A stretch of 64,000 nt of DNA from the NCBI GenBank assembly GCA_031428675.1, contig JANOYC010000040.1:1-64000 (forward strand), read 5' to 3'. This document shows, in pieces, positions 53,799-62,122 of this stretch (its first letter is position 1; each line of letters opens with the position of its first letter). The translations under genes and the position numbers were made by a program. The notes under the pieces are model-generated. The model did no database searches, was not told where the DNA came from, and was given only the letters and a program-made list of their open reading frames with translations. The DNA is from JANOYC01 sp031428675. Lineage in GTDB: Bacteria > Actinomycetota > Actinomycetes > Actinomycetales > Microbacteriaceae.

Positions 53799-55268
53799 GT
53801 GAACACCGAGCACTATGACGTTGTGGTCCTGGGCGGCGGCGCTGTCGGCGAGAACGTTGCTGATCGCGTCGCGCAGGGCGGATTGTCGGTGGTGATTGTC
53901 GAGAACGAACTCGTCGGTGGCGAGTGCTCGTACTGGGCGTGCTTGCCATCGAAAGCGCTACTGCGCAGCGGAGTGGTGTACCGGCAGGCCAGAACCATGC
54001 CGGGGGTGCGCGATGCTGTCACCGGCGCACTCGACCCGTCAGCAGTGTTCGCCCGTCGCGACGTCATGGTGCACGACTGGGACGATTCCGCACAAGTGTC
54101 GTGGCTCGACTCGGCCGGCATCGCTCTTCGTCGCGGGTATGGCCGCATCAGCGGAGAGAAGGCTGTCACGGTGCAGTCGAGCGACGGAACAAAGACGCAC
54201 CTCATCGCCAGCCACGCGGTCGTGGTGGCAGTCGGTAGCACCGCGATGATGCCCGACATTCCAGGGCTGGCCGACGTGGGTGCGTGGACGAGCAGGGAAG
54301 CGACGAGCGCGAAAACAGCACCGCAGACGCTCGCGATCATCGGCGGCGGCGTCGTGAGCGTCGAGATCGCGACTGCCTATGCGAGTCTCGGTACGACGGT
54401 CACGGTCGTCTCCCGCAGCGCCCTGTTGCGCGGCGAGGAGCCATTCGCCGGCGAACTCGTCACCGAGGGTCTCATGGCGCTCGGCGTGCGCGTGCTGCTG
54501 GGCACAACCCCGACGTCGGTGCATCGTGCCGAGAAGAATGTCGTCATTTCACTCTCGGATGACTCCAGAATCTATGCGGAGGAAGTTCTGATCGCCACTG
54601 GTCGCGTTCCGCGCACGCACGACATCGGTCTCGACACCATTGGGCTTACGCCCGGCGACTGGATCGACACCGATGACACCATGCGCGTCGACGGCTTCGA
54701 CTGGTTGTACGCCACGGGAGACGTGACTCATCGCGCTTTGCTCACGCACCAAGGAAAATACCAAGCGCGAGCAGCGGGAGACGTGATCGCCGCCCGAGCG
54801 AGCGGTCGCACAGTGCAGGACGCGGCGTGGGGCGCCCACGTCGCCACCGCCGATCACAAGGCGGTGCCCCGCGTTTGCTTCAGTTCACCCGAGGTGGCGT
54901 CCGTGGGGCTCACGAGAGCTGCTGCTGAGGACACTGGGCGTGACATCCGCGTTGTGGACTATGACCTCGGCTGGGTCGGCGGAGCGTCGCTGCACGCCGA
55001 TAATTACCGCGGTCAGGCGCGAATTGTGGTCGACGAGGCACGATCGGTGATTATCGGCGCGACCTTCGTCGGAGAGGACGTCGCGGAACTGCTCCACGCC
55101 GCGACTATCGCCATCGCTGGCGAGGTGCCCATAGACCGGTTGTGGCATGCCGTGCCGTCGTTCCCGACGATGAGTGAGGTGTGGTTGCGTCTACTGGAAG
55201 GTTACGGTCGCCCAAAACATGGAGAGCTCGGCATGTCGCGCGACAGAGACGAGCTCAATCGTGGCTGA
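53799..55268 (+). CDS. Pyridine nucleotide-disulfide oxidoreductase, MerA/Lpd-like, with changed C-terminal motif
   Basis: 489 residues from the GTG at 53799, preceded by AAGGAAGGTGAG. FAD motif VVVLGGGAVGENVA, redox-active pair in GGECSYWACLPSKAL (CxxxxC) and NAD motif AIIGGGVVSVEIA are present. The C-terminal interface, HPTxxE in lipoamide dehydrogenase, reads SFPTMSE: the His of the catalytic base is Phe. It is therefore unlikely to be a true dihydrolipoamide dehydrogenase. Other flavin disulfide reductases carry such changes; substrate unknown. Confidence 0.88.
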   Translation: MNTEHYDVVVLGGGAVGENVADRVAQGGLSVVIVENELVGGECSYWACLPSKALLRSGVVYRQARTMPGVRDAVTGALDPSAVFARRDVMVHDWDDSAQVSWLDSAGIALRRGYGRISGEKAVTVQSSDGTKTHLIASHAVVVAVGSTAMMPDIPGLADVGAWTSREATSAKTAPQTLAIIGGGVVSVEIATAYASLGTTVTVVSRSALLRGEEPFAGELVTEGLMALGVRVLLGTTPTSVHRAEKNVVISLSDDSRIYAEEVLIATGRVPRTHDIGLDTIGLTPGDWIDTDDTMRVDGFDWLYATGDVTHRALLTHQGKYQARAAGDVIAARASGRTVQDAAWGAHVATADHKAVPRVCFSSPEVASVGLTRAAAEDTGRDIRVVDYDLGWVGGASLHADNYRGQARIVVDEARSVIIGATFVGEDVAELLHAATIAIAGEVPIDRLWHAVPSFPTMSEVWLRLLEGYGRPKHGELGMSRDRDELNRG

Positions 55269-55683
55269 CCCGGCGATCCAGAGAATCGGGCGGGCGGTCA
55301 GCGAGTTCGGCCGAGCGCGTCCGATTATTCGTGCGCTCGCATTACACCCTGTCATTTCCCGCCCTGGCTACTGGTTTGCCACCGGGTGTGCGCTGGTGTG
55401 GGGTGGGCTCCTATCGCTCGGGCGCATCCGTTCGGCCGGTGGAGTCATCGTCGCACGAGCGATGCCGCGGTGGTCATTCGGCCGCGGGGGTACCACGATC
55501 GGTGCGGTTTACCTCACTCGTGACCACACCGCCGCGCCGGTGCTCGCGCACGAGGCTGTGCATCGCGCACAGTGGCGGCGCTACGGACTGGCCTTCATCC
55601 CGTTGTATCTGGAAGCCGGACCAAACCCGCTCACGAACCGCTTCGAAGTACAAGCGGGACTACGAGCGGGCGGATATCTATGA
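55261..55683 (+). CDS. Small membrane-associated HExxH protein, function unknown
   Basis: 140 residues from the GTG at 55261, overlapping the previous stop by 8 bp. One hydrophobic stretch (about 40-57) and then APVLAHEAVHRAQWRRYG, a zinc-peptidase-like HExxH (here HEAVH), followed by FEVQAG where the Glu could be a third ligand. Proteins of this size and pattern are common in Micrococcales, sometimes under misleading names. The stop overlaps the SDR start by 4 bp, so it belongs to the pspA-SDR run. Confidence 0.65.
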   Translation: MADPAIQRIGRAVSEFGRARPIIRALALHPVISRPGYWFATGCALVWGGLLSLGRIRSAGGVIVARAMPRWSFGRGGTTIGAVYLTRDHTAAPVLAHEAVHRAQWRRYGLAFIPLYLEAGPNPLTNRFEVQAGLRAGGYL

Positions 55684-56507
55684 CGAAAACGATGGTGATC
55701 ACCGGGGCAAGCACGGGAATCGGCGCGGCGGCGGCCACAGCGATGGCGACAATGGGGTGGAACGTGGCCGTTGTAGGCCGCAATCCAGAGCGCACGAAAG
55801 CCGTGGCGGCGCGGACGGGAGGCACAGCCTTCACCGCCGATTTTGATCGCCTCGACGACGTGCGCTCCCTCGCGAGCGAGCTACTGGACCACTACGAAAC
55901 CATCGACGTGCTCGCCAACAATGCTGGCGGTCTCGTCCCCCGACGTTCGTCAAGCGCGGATGGTTTCGAACGAACGATCCAGCACAATCACCTCGCACCG
56001 TTCCTGCTCACGACTTTGCTCACCGACCGGCTCATTGCGAGCAATGCGCGAGTGATCGGCACGTCGAGCGTCGCACACCGCTTCGGCAAACTCAGGGTTC
56101 ACGATCTCGACCGAAAACGCCGACCCTACCTGGGCGGCTGGCGCGCCTACGCCACGGCAAAGCTCGCGACAAACCTATTCGCCCGTGAGCTCGGTGCGCG
56201 CACGGGGCTCGAGAGCTATTCGTTTCACCCCGGCTTTGTCCGGAGCAATTTCGGCGCTGGCTCACCCGGCGTCATGACCTTCGTCGCGATAGCGGGCTAC
56301 ACGCAGATCAGCACGGAAGAGGGCGCGGCACCACTGGTGCATCTGGCAACCGCACCGGATCTCGGCGTGCCCAACGGCACATACTTCGACCGCCTGTCAC
56401 CGGTTGCGAACGTGCGCCCAACGGCGCATGATGCGGCGCTTCAGACGTCGTTGTGGATCGAATCGGCACGGCTGGTGGGCGTCACCGGCGACGTGCGCGC
56501 TATTTGA
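55680..56507 (+). CDS. Short-chain dehydrogenase/reductase
   Basis: 275 residues from the ATG overlapping the previous stop (ATGA). Cofactor motif TGASTGIG, NNAGG, Ser in GTSSVAHR and the YxxxK pair in AYATAKLATN. The short catalytic segment and the SFHPGFVRSNFG block are like those of retinol dehydrogenase-type SDRs. Its end overlaps the convergent GNAT gene by 8 bp. Substrate unknown. Confidence 0.9.
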   Translation: MTKTMVITGASTGIGAAAATAMATMGWNVAVVGRNPERTKAVAARTGGTAFTADFDRLDDVRSLASELLDHYETIDVLANNAGGLVPRRSSSADGFERTIQHNHLAPFLLTTLLTDRLIASNARVIGTSSVAHRFGKLRVHDLDRKRRPYLGGWRAYATAKLATNLFARELGARTGLESYSFHPGFVRSNFGAGSPGVMTFVAIAGYTQISTEEGAAPLVHLATAPDLGVPNGTYFDRLSPVANVRPTAHDAALQTSLWIESARLVGVTGDVRAI

Positions 56508-57078
56508 GGCTTTTCTGCAGCAACACGGTGCCGAGCCAGCGCTCGAATTTGTAGCCGACTTTGCCCATGTGGCCGATGTGCTTGAACCCGAAGTTCTCGT
56601 GCATCCGGATGGACGCGTCAGCGCCCTTGTCGGCGATCACCGCGATGATCTCTTTGATTCCGGCCGCTTTCGAATCCTCGATCAGTCGCGCCATGAGATC
56701 TCTGCCGAGGCCCTTGCCCGTTGATGCTGCGCGCAGGTAGATGGAGTTCTCGACAGTGAAGCGGTAGGCCGCCTTCGGTTTCCACGGAAAGACGTAGGCG
56801 AAGCCCAAGATCTGCCCGCTCGGGCTCTCCGCGACCAAAAACGGGAATCCGAGTTTGTGAACCGCCGCAAACTTGCGCTTCATCTCCGACAGAGTCATCG
56901 CGACCTCATCGAAGGTGACGGTCGAATTCGCCACGTAATGGTTGTAGATCTCCAGCGTGTACGGAAGGTCCGCCGCGGTTGCGGCGCGAATGGAATAGGC
57001 GAACTCAGGTTCCGGCGGCTCGATACGGCGAAGGTGGGGTGGTGGCTTTCGCGGAGCGTTGTATTCCTCTTCGAGCAC
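56500..57078 (-). CDS. GNAT family N-acetyltransferase
   Basis: 192 residues from the GTG at 57076-57078, chosen because AGGAG lies 8 nt upstream. A Pro/Arg-rich head of 25 residues precedes a GNAT domain of the phosphinothricin acetyltransferase type: IRAATAADLPYTLEIYNHYV, then STGKGLGRDLMARLI as acetyl-CoA loop, and RMHENFGFKHIGHMGKVGYK. Substrate may be an amine or antibiotic-like compound; not determinable. Confidence 0.88.
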   Translation of the reverse strand: MLEEEYNAPRKPPPHLRRIEPPEPEFAYSIRAATAADLPYTLEIYNHYVANSTVTFDEVAMTLSEMKRKFAAVHKLGFPFLVAESPSGQILGFAYVFPWKPKAAYRFTVENSIYLRAASTGKGLGRDLMARLIEDSKAAGIKEIIAVIADKGADASIRMHENFGFKHIGHMGKVGYKFERWLGTVLLQKSLK

Positions 57079-57110
57079 TATCTCAACTCCTCGGCCAGCA
57101 TCCGCCCAGT

Positions 57111-57833
57111 TTATTGGTGACGGCCGAGCTGAGCACGATCGGAGACGGGGGCGAGATCGGGGATGCGCCAATCGATCGGAGCAGCACCCTGCGCAACGAG
57201 CGCGGCATTGACGCGACTGAACGGACGTGACCCGAAGAAGCCCCGACGCGCCGACAGCGGGCTGGGATGGGCAGACGCCACAACAGGAACATTGCCAAGG
57301 AACGGTACGACAGTGCGAGCATCGTTGCCCCACAGCACAGCCACCAGCGGCGCGTGACGCGCGGCGATGACGCGGATTGCTCGTTCCGTCACGCGCTCCC
57401 ACCCTCGCGCTCGGTGGCTGCCCGCGGCGCCCGCGCGCACCGTGAGCACACGATTGAGCAGAAGCACGCCCTGTTGCTCCCACGCGCTCAAGTCTCCGTG
57501 CTCGGCAGGCGGAATCCCCATATCGTCGTGCAACTCGCGGTAGATGTTCGCGAGACTCCGGGGCAGGGGGCGCACGTGGCTGTCGACGGCGAACGACAAC
57601 CCGATGGGGTGACCCGGAGTCGGGTACGGATCCTGTCCGACAACGAGAACTCGAACATCATCCGGCGAGGTGCGAAATGCCCGCATGACGTCATCGAACG
57701 CGGGCAGCACCCGATAACCCGCGCTCTCGTCTTGTCCGATCATCCCCTCGAGCCCCGAGATCGTTTCTTCGAGGCCGCCGAGGGCGGCTGCCCAGCCAGG
57801 ATGTATCGTGGCGGTCAGCGGCGGACCGCTCAC
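57111..57833 (-). CDS. ung: Uracil-DNA glycosylase, family 1
   Basis: 240 residues from the GTG overlapping the upstream stop (GTGA). Motif A is VVGQDPYPTPGHPIGLSF with the catalytic Asp, and motif B is HPSPLSARRGFFGSRPFS. It removes uracil from DNA. The Pro in place of His after GQDPY is normal in actinobacteria. Confidence 0.95.
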   Translation of the reverse strand: MSGPPLTATIHPGWAAALGGLEETISGLEGMIGQDESAGYRVLPAFDDVMRAFRTSPDDVRVLVVGQDPYPTPGHPIGLSFAVDSHVRPLPRSLANIYRELHDDMGIPPAEHGDLSAWEQQGVLLLNRVLTVRAGAAGSHRARGWERVTERAIRVIAARHAPLVAVLWGNDARTVVPFLGNVPVVASAHPSPLSARRGFFGSRPFSRVNAALVAQGAAPIDWRIPDLAPVSDRAQLGRHQ

Positions 57834-58558
57834 TCGCCGAGGGTCGACACGACGACCCCACCCGTGTCCCCCACGAGCACTCGCCACACGTTGCCGATGC
57901 CCTCCACGCGGAGGTCGTCGTCGCGCACGATCGCGACCGTGAATTCGTCGATCGCAACTCCCCCGTCGACGAGCCCCGTCTCCGTCGCGGCGATCAGTCG
58001 GGTGAGGGTGCCCCACTGGGCGGCGTGCGCCTCGACGGCTAGGTCGACCAAGCCGAGCCCCTCGACGACGGTGACCTCGTCCAATTGCTCTCCGGCCACT
58101 TCCGGACACACGGCGACGCCGTCGATCAGCCAGCCGCCGACGATCGCGAACTCCGACGCTATCGCCGCCCCTGCTGAGAAGCCGAGGTAGGGCATGCCCC
58201 CTGCCACAAGATCGCGGATGCGGTCGACGAGCGGGCTGACCGCCGCGAGGTAGGCCGGCGTGAGGCCGCCCGCCACGAGGAGTGCATCAATGTCCGAGAG
58301 AACGTCGAGAGCGAATGCGCCACCCTCAGTGAGTCGCGCAACCACCGGTTCGCACGGTGCGACATCGACAAGCGCGGCGCGGTAGAGCGACTCGTGCTCA
58401 TCGCCGACCTCGTCGTCGGCGGCAACCAACAGCACGCCGATCAACGGCACCGTTCGACCGTCGGCTGCTGCCCGCGCTGTTGCCTCGACGAGGAACTCGT
58501 CGTAGACCCCGTGCGTGCCGAGCGGAGACCATCCACCGCCGACGAGATGAATACTCAT
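57830..58558 (-). CDS. Peptidase S51 (dipeptidase E/cyanophycinase-like) family protein
   Basis: 242 residues from the ATG at 58556-58558 with AAGGA upstream. The nucleophile elbow GFSAGAAI and the preceding ALLVAGGLTPAY match the S51 family with its class I glutamine-amidotransferase-like fold; cytoplasmic. The family splits Asp-X dipeptides or cyanophycin-like polymers. The stop overlaps ung. Confidence 0.85.
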   Translation of the reverse strand: MSIHLVGGGWSPLGTHGVYDEFLVEATARAAADGRTVPLIGVLLVAADDEVGDEHESLYRAALVDVAPCEPVVARLTEGGAFALDVLSDIDALLVAGGLTPAYLAAVSPLVDRIRDLVAGGMPYLGFSAGAAIASEFAIVGGWLIDGVAVCPEVAGEQLDEVTVVEGLGLVDLAVEAHAAQWGTLTRLIAATETGLVDGGVAIDEFTVAIVRDDDLRVEGIGNVWRVLVGDTGGVVVSTLGE

Positions 58559-58655
58559 CAGTGTCCTTCGGAGCAATCGTTCGCGGTGACGCCCATGATT
58601 TCACGGTAGTCGCTTGCGCTCGCGCGCGCACCGGGATCTCCCCGGAAACCGGGCG

Positions 58656-59432
58656 TCAGTTTTTCGGCGCCAGTGCCCCGCGCACGACCTTGTGCGGTGC
58701 GGCCTGGGCGACTGGCTTGATCGTCACGAGATCGAGATTCACGTGGTGAGGAAGCGTCACAGCGTGCACGATCGACGCCGCGACATCCTCGGCAACGAGT
58801 GGTTCCGGCACGTTCGCGTAGACCGCGTCCGCCCGCTCCTGATCTCCACCGAAGCGCACGAGAGAGAACTCATCGGTCTTGACCATCCCCGGAGCGATCT
58901 CGATGACCCGGATCGGCTCGCCAGCGAGCTCCAAGCGCAGCACGGCCACGAGCGCGTGCGCCGCGAATTTCGACGCGTTGTAACCGCCCCCGCCTTCGTA
59001 AGCGACGTGGCCAGCGATCGACGTGATGGTCACAATGTCGGCCGAGTCACCATCACGCACCGACGAGCGCAACAGTGGCAGCAGCGCGCTCGTCACGAGC
59101 TTCACCGAGACCACGTTGATCTCGAACATTCGTCGCCAGTCGGCGACGTCGCTGGCTTCGACGCTGTCGAGGCCCAGCGCTCCTCCCGCGTTGTTGATGA
59201 GCGCGTGCACCGGACCGAGGCCGGTGAGGTAGTCGCGAAGCGCGTCCACCTCCGCCTCCACCGTCAGGTCAGCCACGAAGGTGTCTGCGCCGGTGTCGTT
59301 CGCGAGTTCGGCAAGTCGATCGGCGCGGCGAGCCACGCCGACGACGTCCCAGCCCCTGTCGCGAAAGGCGCGCACGGTGGCAGCGCCGATTCCCGAACTC
59401 GCGCCCGTCACAACGACTCGTTTCGCATTCAT
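58656..59432 (-). CDS. Short-chain dehydrogenase/reductase
   Basis: 258 residues from the ATG at 59430-59432 (GGTGGGG upstream; a GTG 9 bp earlier is the alternative). TGASSGIG, NNAGGALGLDS, catalytic Ser in TSIAGHVAYEG and YNASK. This is the classical SDR group near the YdfG serine/3-hydroxy acid dehydrogenases (DVADWRRMFEINV). NADP use is suggested by the ARRADR segment. Confidence 0.92.
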   Translation of the reverse strand: MNAKRVVVTGASSGIGAATVRAFRDRGWDVVGVARRADRLAELANDTGADTFVADLTVEAEVDALRDYLTGLGPVHALINNAGGALGLDSVEASDVADWRRMFEINVVSVKLVTSALLPLLRSSVRDGDSADIVTITSIAGHVAYEGGGGYNASKFAAHALVAVLRLELAGEPIRVIEIAPGMVKTDEFSLVRFGGDQERADAVYANVPEPLVAEDVAASIVHAVTLPHHVNLDLVTIKPVAQAAPHKVVRGALAPKN

Positions 59433-59488
59433 ACGCCCCACCGTATAGCCCGTCCATTCGAGCCGATCACCCGGCTAGGCTGACCGCG

Positions 59489-60586
59489 ATGACCACACAC
59501 ACCGGCTCGCTCCAGACAGCGAAACCGCGCGTCCCGTTCTGGGACAACGCGAGGTTCGTGTGCGTCACTCTGGTTGTGGTCGGCCACGCCATTCAGCGGC
59601 TGACCGCCGACTCGAACAACGCGCTCATCGTCTACTTGTTCATCTACGCGTTCCACATGCCGGCATTCGCGATCATCTCCGGCTACTTCTCCAAATCAGG
59701 CTCTCCGTCATCACGCCAGATGACAAAGGTAATCACCGACATCCTGCTGCCGTACTTCATCATGGAGACGATCTGGACCTTCGTTCAGTTCTTCGTGGAG
59801 GGAAAACAGGAGTTCAACCCGTCGAAACCGAGCTGGACGCTGTGGTTTCTCCTCGCTCTCGGAATATTCCGCTTGATCCTGCCCTACTTGGCTCTCGTGC
59901 GGTGGCCACTGTTCTGGTCGCTGTTCTTCTCGGTCGGCGTCGGCTACTTGAGCAATGTCGACTCGACCTTTTCGCTGTCGCGCGCCATCGGCATCCTGCC
60001 TTTCTTCGTGCTGGGCTGGAAGGTGCGCGAGTGGGGCCTAGTCGAACGCTGGCGGCTGGTAGAACGCCAGACCTGGACAATTAGAACGGCCGCCATCGTC
60101 CTGCTCCTGGCATGGCTCACGGTCGTGATCGTCTTCATCGACGAGTGGCGGGCCGTTGACCTGCGGTTCTGGTTCTTCTACGACGACTCCTACAACGGGT
60201 TGGGCGAAGACCAGTGGTGGGCTGGGTTCGTCCGGCTCGGGCTCATCGTGCTCGCTGTGATCCTGAGCGCGGCGGTGCTGGTGCTCGTGCCGCGATCAGA
60301 AATCTGGATGACTGGCTTCGGCCAGGCGACAATGTACATTTACCTGCTGCACAGTTTCATCCTCTACCCCATCCGCGAGACGGGAATCCTCCGCGGCGAC
60401 CATTCCTCGGCGATGTGGCTGCTGAGTATGGTGCTCGCCTCCGTCGCGATATCGATCGGCCTTGCGAGCCCGCTCGTGCGACGACTATTCCGTCCGCTGA
60501 TCGAACCGAGGCCCACCTGGTTGCTCCGGGAGCAGCGGGTCAGCGGCGAATCTCGTGTCGATCCGACGGGCTCGCGCCGTCGTTGA
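59489..60586 (+). CDS. Acyltransferase 3 family membrane protein
   Basis: 365 residues with about ten membrane helices. The N-terminal FWDNARFVCVTLVVVGHAIQ and the FHMPAFAIISGYF block are the AT3 signature (Arg and His of the catalytic face). Such proteins O-acylate sugars or wall polymers at the membrane. The tail is Arg-rich and cytoplasmic. It stands alone between divergent and downstream genes. Confidence 0.88.
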   Translation: MTTHTGSLQTAKPRVPFWDNARFVCVTLVVVGHAIQRLTADSNNALIVYLFIYAFHMPAFAIISGYFSKSGSPSSRQMTKVITDILLPYFIMETIWTFVQFFVEGKQEFNPSKPSWTLWFLLALGIFRLILPYLALVRWPLFWSLFFSVGVGYLSNVDSTFSLSRAIGILPFFVLGWKVREWGLVERWRLVERQTWTIRTAAIVLLLAWLTVVIVFIDEWRAVDLRFWFFYDDSYNGLGEDQWWAGFVRLGLIVLAVILSAAVLVLVPRSEIWMTGFGQATMYIYLLHSFILYPIRETGILRGDHSSAMWLLSMVLASVAISIGLASPLVRRLFRPLIEPRPTWLLREQRVSGESRVDPTGSRRR

Positions 60587-60651
60587 CCGCGCGGCTCGAC
60601 GATGAGCGCGTTGGGTTCCGTTTCGCCGCGTTACGGAGTATGTCTCGCGGA

Positions 60652-60680
60652 TTGATCGCCGGGTTGCATGAGCCTAGGCT
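60652..60680 (+). promoter_or_regulatory. Probable promoter of metY
   Basis: TTGATC at 60652-60657 and TAGGCT at 60675-60680 are separated by 17 bp, matching a housekeeping sigma promoter; TAGGCT is part of the palindrome GAGCCTAGGCTC (60669-60680 region). A leader of about 50 nt would follow, ending in AAGGAGG and the GTG of metY. No SAM riboswitch core is evident in it. Confidence 0.5.
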
Positions 60681-60738
60681 CGCCTCCGTGTTCGGCTGAC
60701 AGCCGCCACACTCGAGACTCGTAACCCAAGGAGGCGCC

Positions 60739-62055
60739 GTGAGCGACTGGAAGTTTGAAACCAAGCAGGTGCACTCCGGAGCGGCCCCCGACCCGGTCAC
60801 CAATGCCCGGGCGACGCCGATCTACAAGACCACGTCCTACGTGTTCAACAGCTCACAGCACGCTGCGAATCTGTTCGCGCTGGCCGAGTTCGGAAACATC
60901 TACACACGCATCCAGAACCCCACCCAGGACGTCGTCGAGCAGCGCGTCGCCGCACTCGAGGGCGGCACCGCTGCACTCCTCGTCGCATCGGGCCAGGCCG
61001 CGGAGACCTACGCGATCCTGAACATCGCTCAGGCCGGTGACCACATCGTGTCGTCGTCGTCGATCTATGGCGGCACCTACAACCTGTTCAAGTACACCCT
61101 CGCAAAGCTCGGAATCGAGACGACGTTCGTCGAGAACCAGGACGACGCCGAGGAATGGGCCGCAGCGGTTCGCCCCAACACCAAGTTGTTCTTCGCCGAG
61201 ACCATCGGCAACCCGAAGATCAACATCCTCGACATCTCGCTCGTGTCGACCGTGGCGCACGAGAACGGCCTGCCCCTCATCGTCGACAACACGATTGCGA
61301 CGCCGTACCTCATCCGCCCCTTCGAGCACGGAGCTGACATCGTCGTGCACTCGGCGACCAAGTTCCTCGGCGGCCACGGAACGGTCATCGGCGGCGTCAT
61401 CGTCGATGGCGGAAAGTTCGCGTGGTCGAAGAACGTCGAGAAGTTCCCCGGTCTCACCGAGCCCGACCCGTCATACCACGGCGCAAGCTACACCGGCGTT
61501 CTCGGCGACGGGATTGCGTACATCATCAAGGCGCGCGTGCAGTTGCTCCGAGACCTCGGCGCGTCGATCTCCCCCGACAGCGCCTTCCACCTGATCCAGG
61601 GAATCGAGACTCTGAGCCTGCGCATCGAGCGTCATGTGCAGAATGCTCAGGAGATCGCCGAATGGCTCGACAACCATGACGACATCGCCACGGTGAACTA
61701 CGCCGGTCTCCCGTCGAGCCCGTGGTACGAGGCAGCGAACAAATACGCCCCGCTCGGCGTGGGCGCTGTGCTGTCGTTCGAACTCAAGGGCGGCGTCGAC
61801 GCTGGTCGCGCGCTCGTCGATGGCGTGTCACTGTTCAGCCACCTCGCGAACATCGGCGATGTGCGCAGTCTCATCATCCACCCGGCGTCGACGACGCATT
61901 CGCAGCTGACCCCGGAGCAGCAACTGACGTCGGGCGTCACGCCCGGTCTCGTGCGCTTGTCGGTGGGCATTGAGAATGTCGAGGACCTGAAGACCGACCT
62001 CGAGAAGGGCTTCGCAGCGGCGCGTGCGGTTGTGGCCGCCAACGCCCTCGCCTGA
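60739..62055 (+). CDS. metY: O-acetylhomoserine sulfhydrylase (bifunctional OAH/OAS)
   Basis: 438 residues from a GTG with an excellent AAGGAGG 6 nt upstream. PLP lysine in VVHSATKFLGGHGT; YTRIQNPTQDVVEQRVAALE and NPKINILDI are Cys/Met-metabolism enzyme signatures, and the length of about 430 marks MetY rather than MetB. It makes homocysteine from O-acetylhomoserine and sulfide. metX, which supplies the acetyl ester, follows 67 bp later. Confidence 0.95.
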   Translation: MSDWKFETKQVHSGAAPDPVTNARATPIYKTTSYVFNSSQHAANLFALAEFGNIYTRIQNPTQDVVEQRVAALEGGTAALLVASGQAAETYAILNIAQAGDHIVSSSSIYGGTYNLFKYTLAKLGIETTFVENQDDAEEWAAAVRPNTKLFFAETIGNPKINILDISLVSTVAHENGLPLIVDNTIATPYLIRPFEHGADIVVHSATKFLGGHGTVIGGVIVDGGKFAWSKNVEKFPGLTEPDPSYHGASYTGVLGDGIAYIIKARVQLLRDLGASISPDSAFHLIQGIETLSLRIERHVQNAQEIAEWLDNHDDIATVNYAGLPSSPWYEAANKYAPLGVGAVLSFELKGGVDAGRALVDGVSLFSHLANIGDVRSLIIHPASTTHSQLTPEQQLTSGVTPGLVRLSVGIENVEDLKTDLEKGFAAARAVVAANALA

Positions 62056-62122
62056 TCGAGGACCAGCCCGTCACGTAACAATGCGCGAGTGCGGGCGAGC
62101 ATTCGGGATACTTGCCTAAGAC

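Noticed and set aside
57111..57833. Uracil-DNA glycosylase with GQDPYP in place of GQDPYH
   Set aside because: Known in actinobacterial Ung, including M. tuberculosis, so not a novelty.
57825..57838. Further copy of the GAGTGAGC sequence near the ung start
   Set aside because: Differs in the following bases, forms no hairpin, and arises from a GAG-TGA stop context, so it is not counted as a member of the repeat pair.
60587..60738. Possible SAM-IV riboswitch before metY
   Set aside because: The leader is short and the conserved core stems and the GGCAACC-type segment are not visible.
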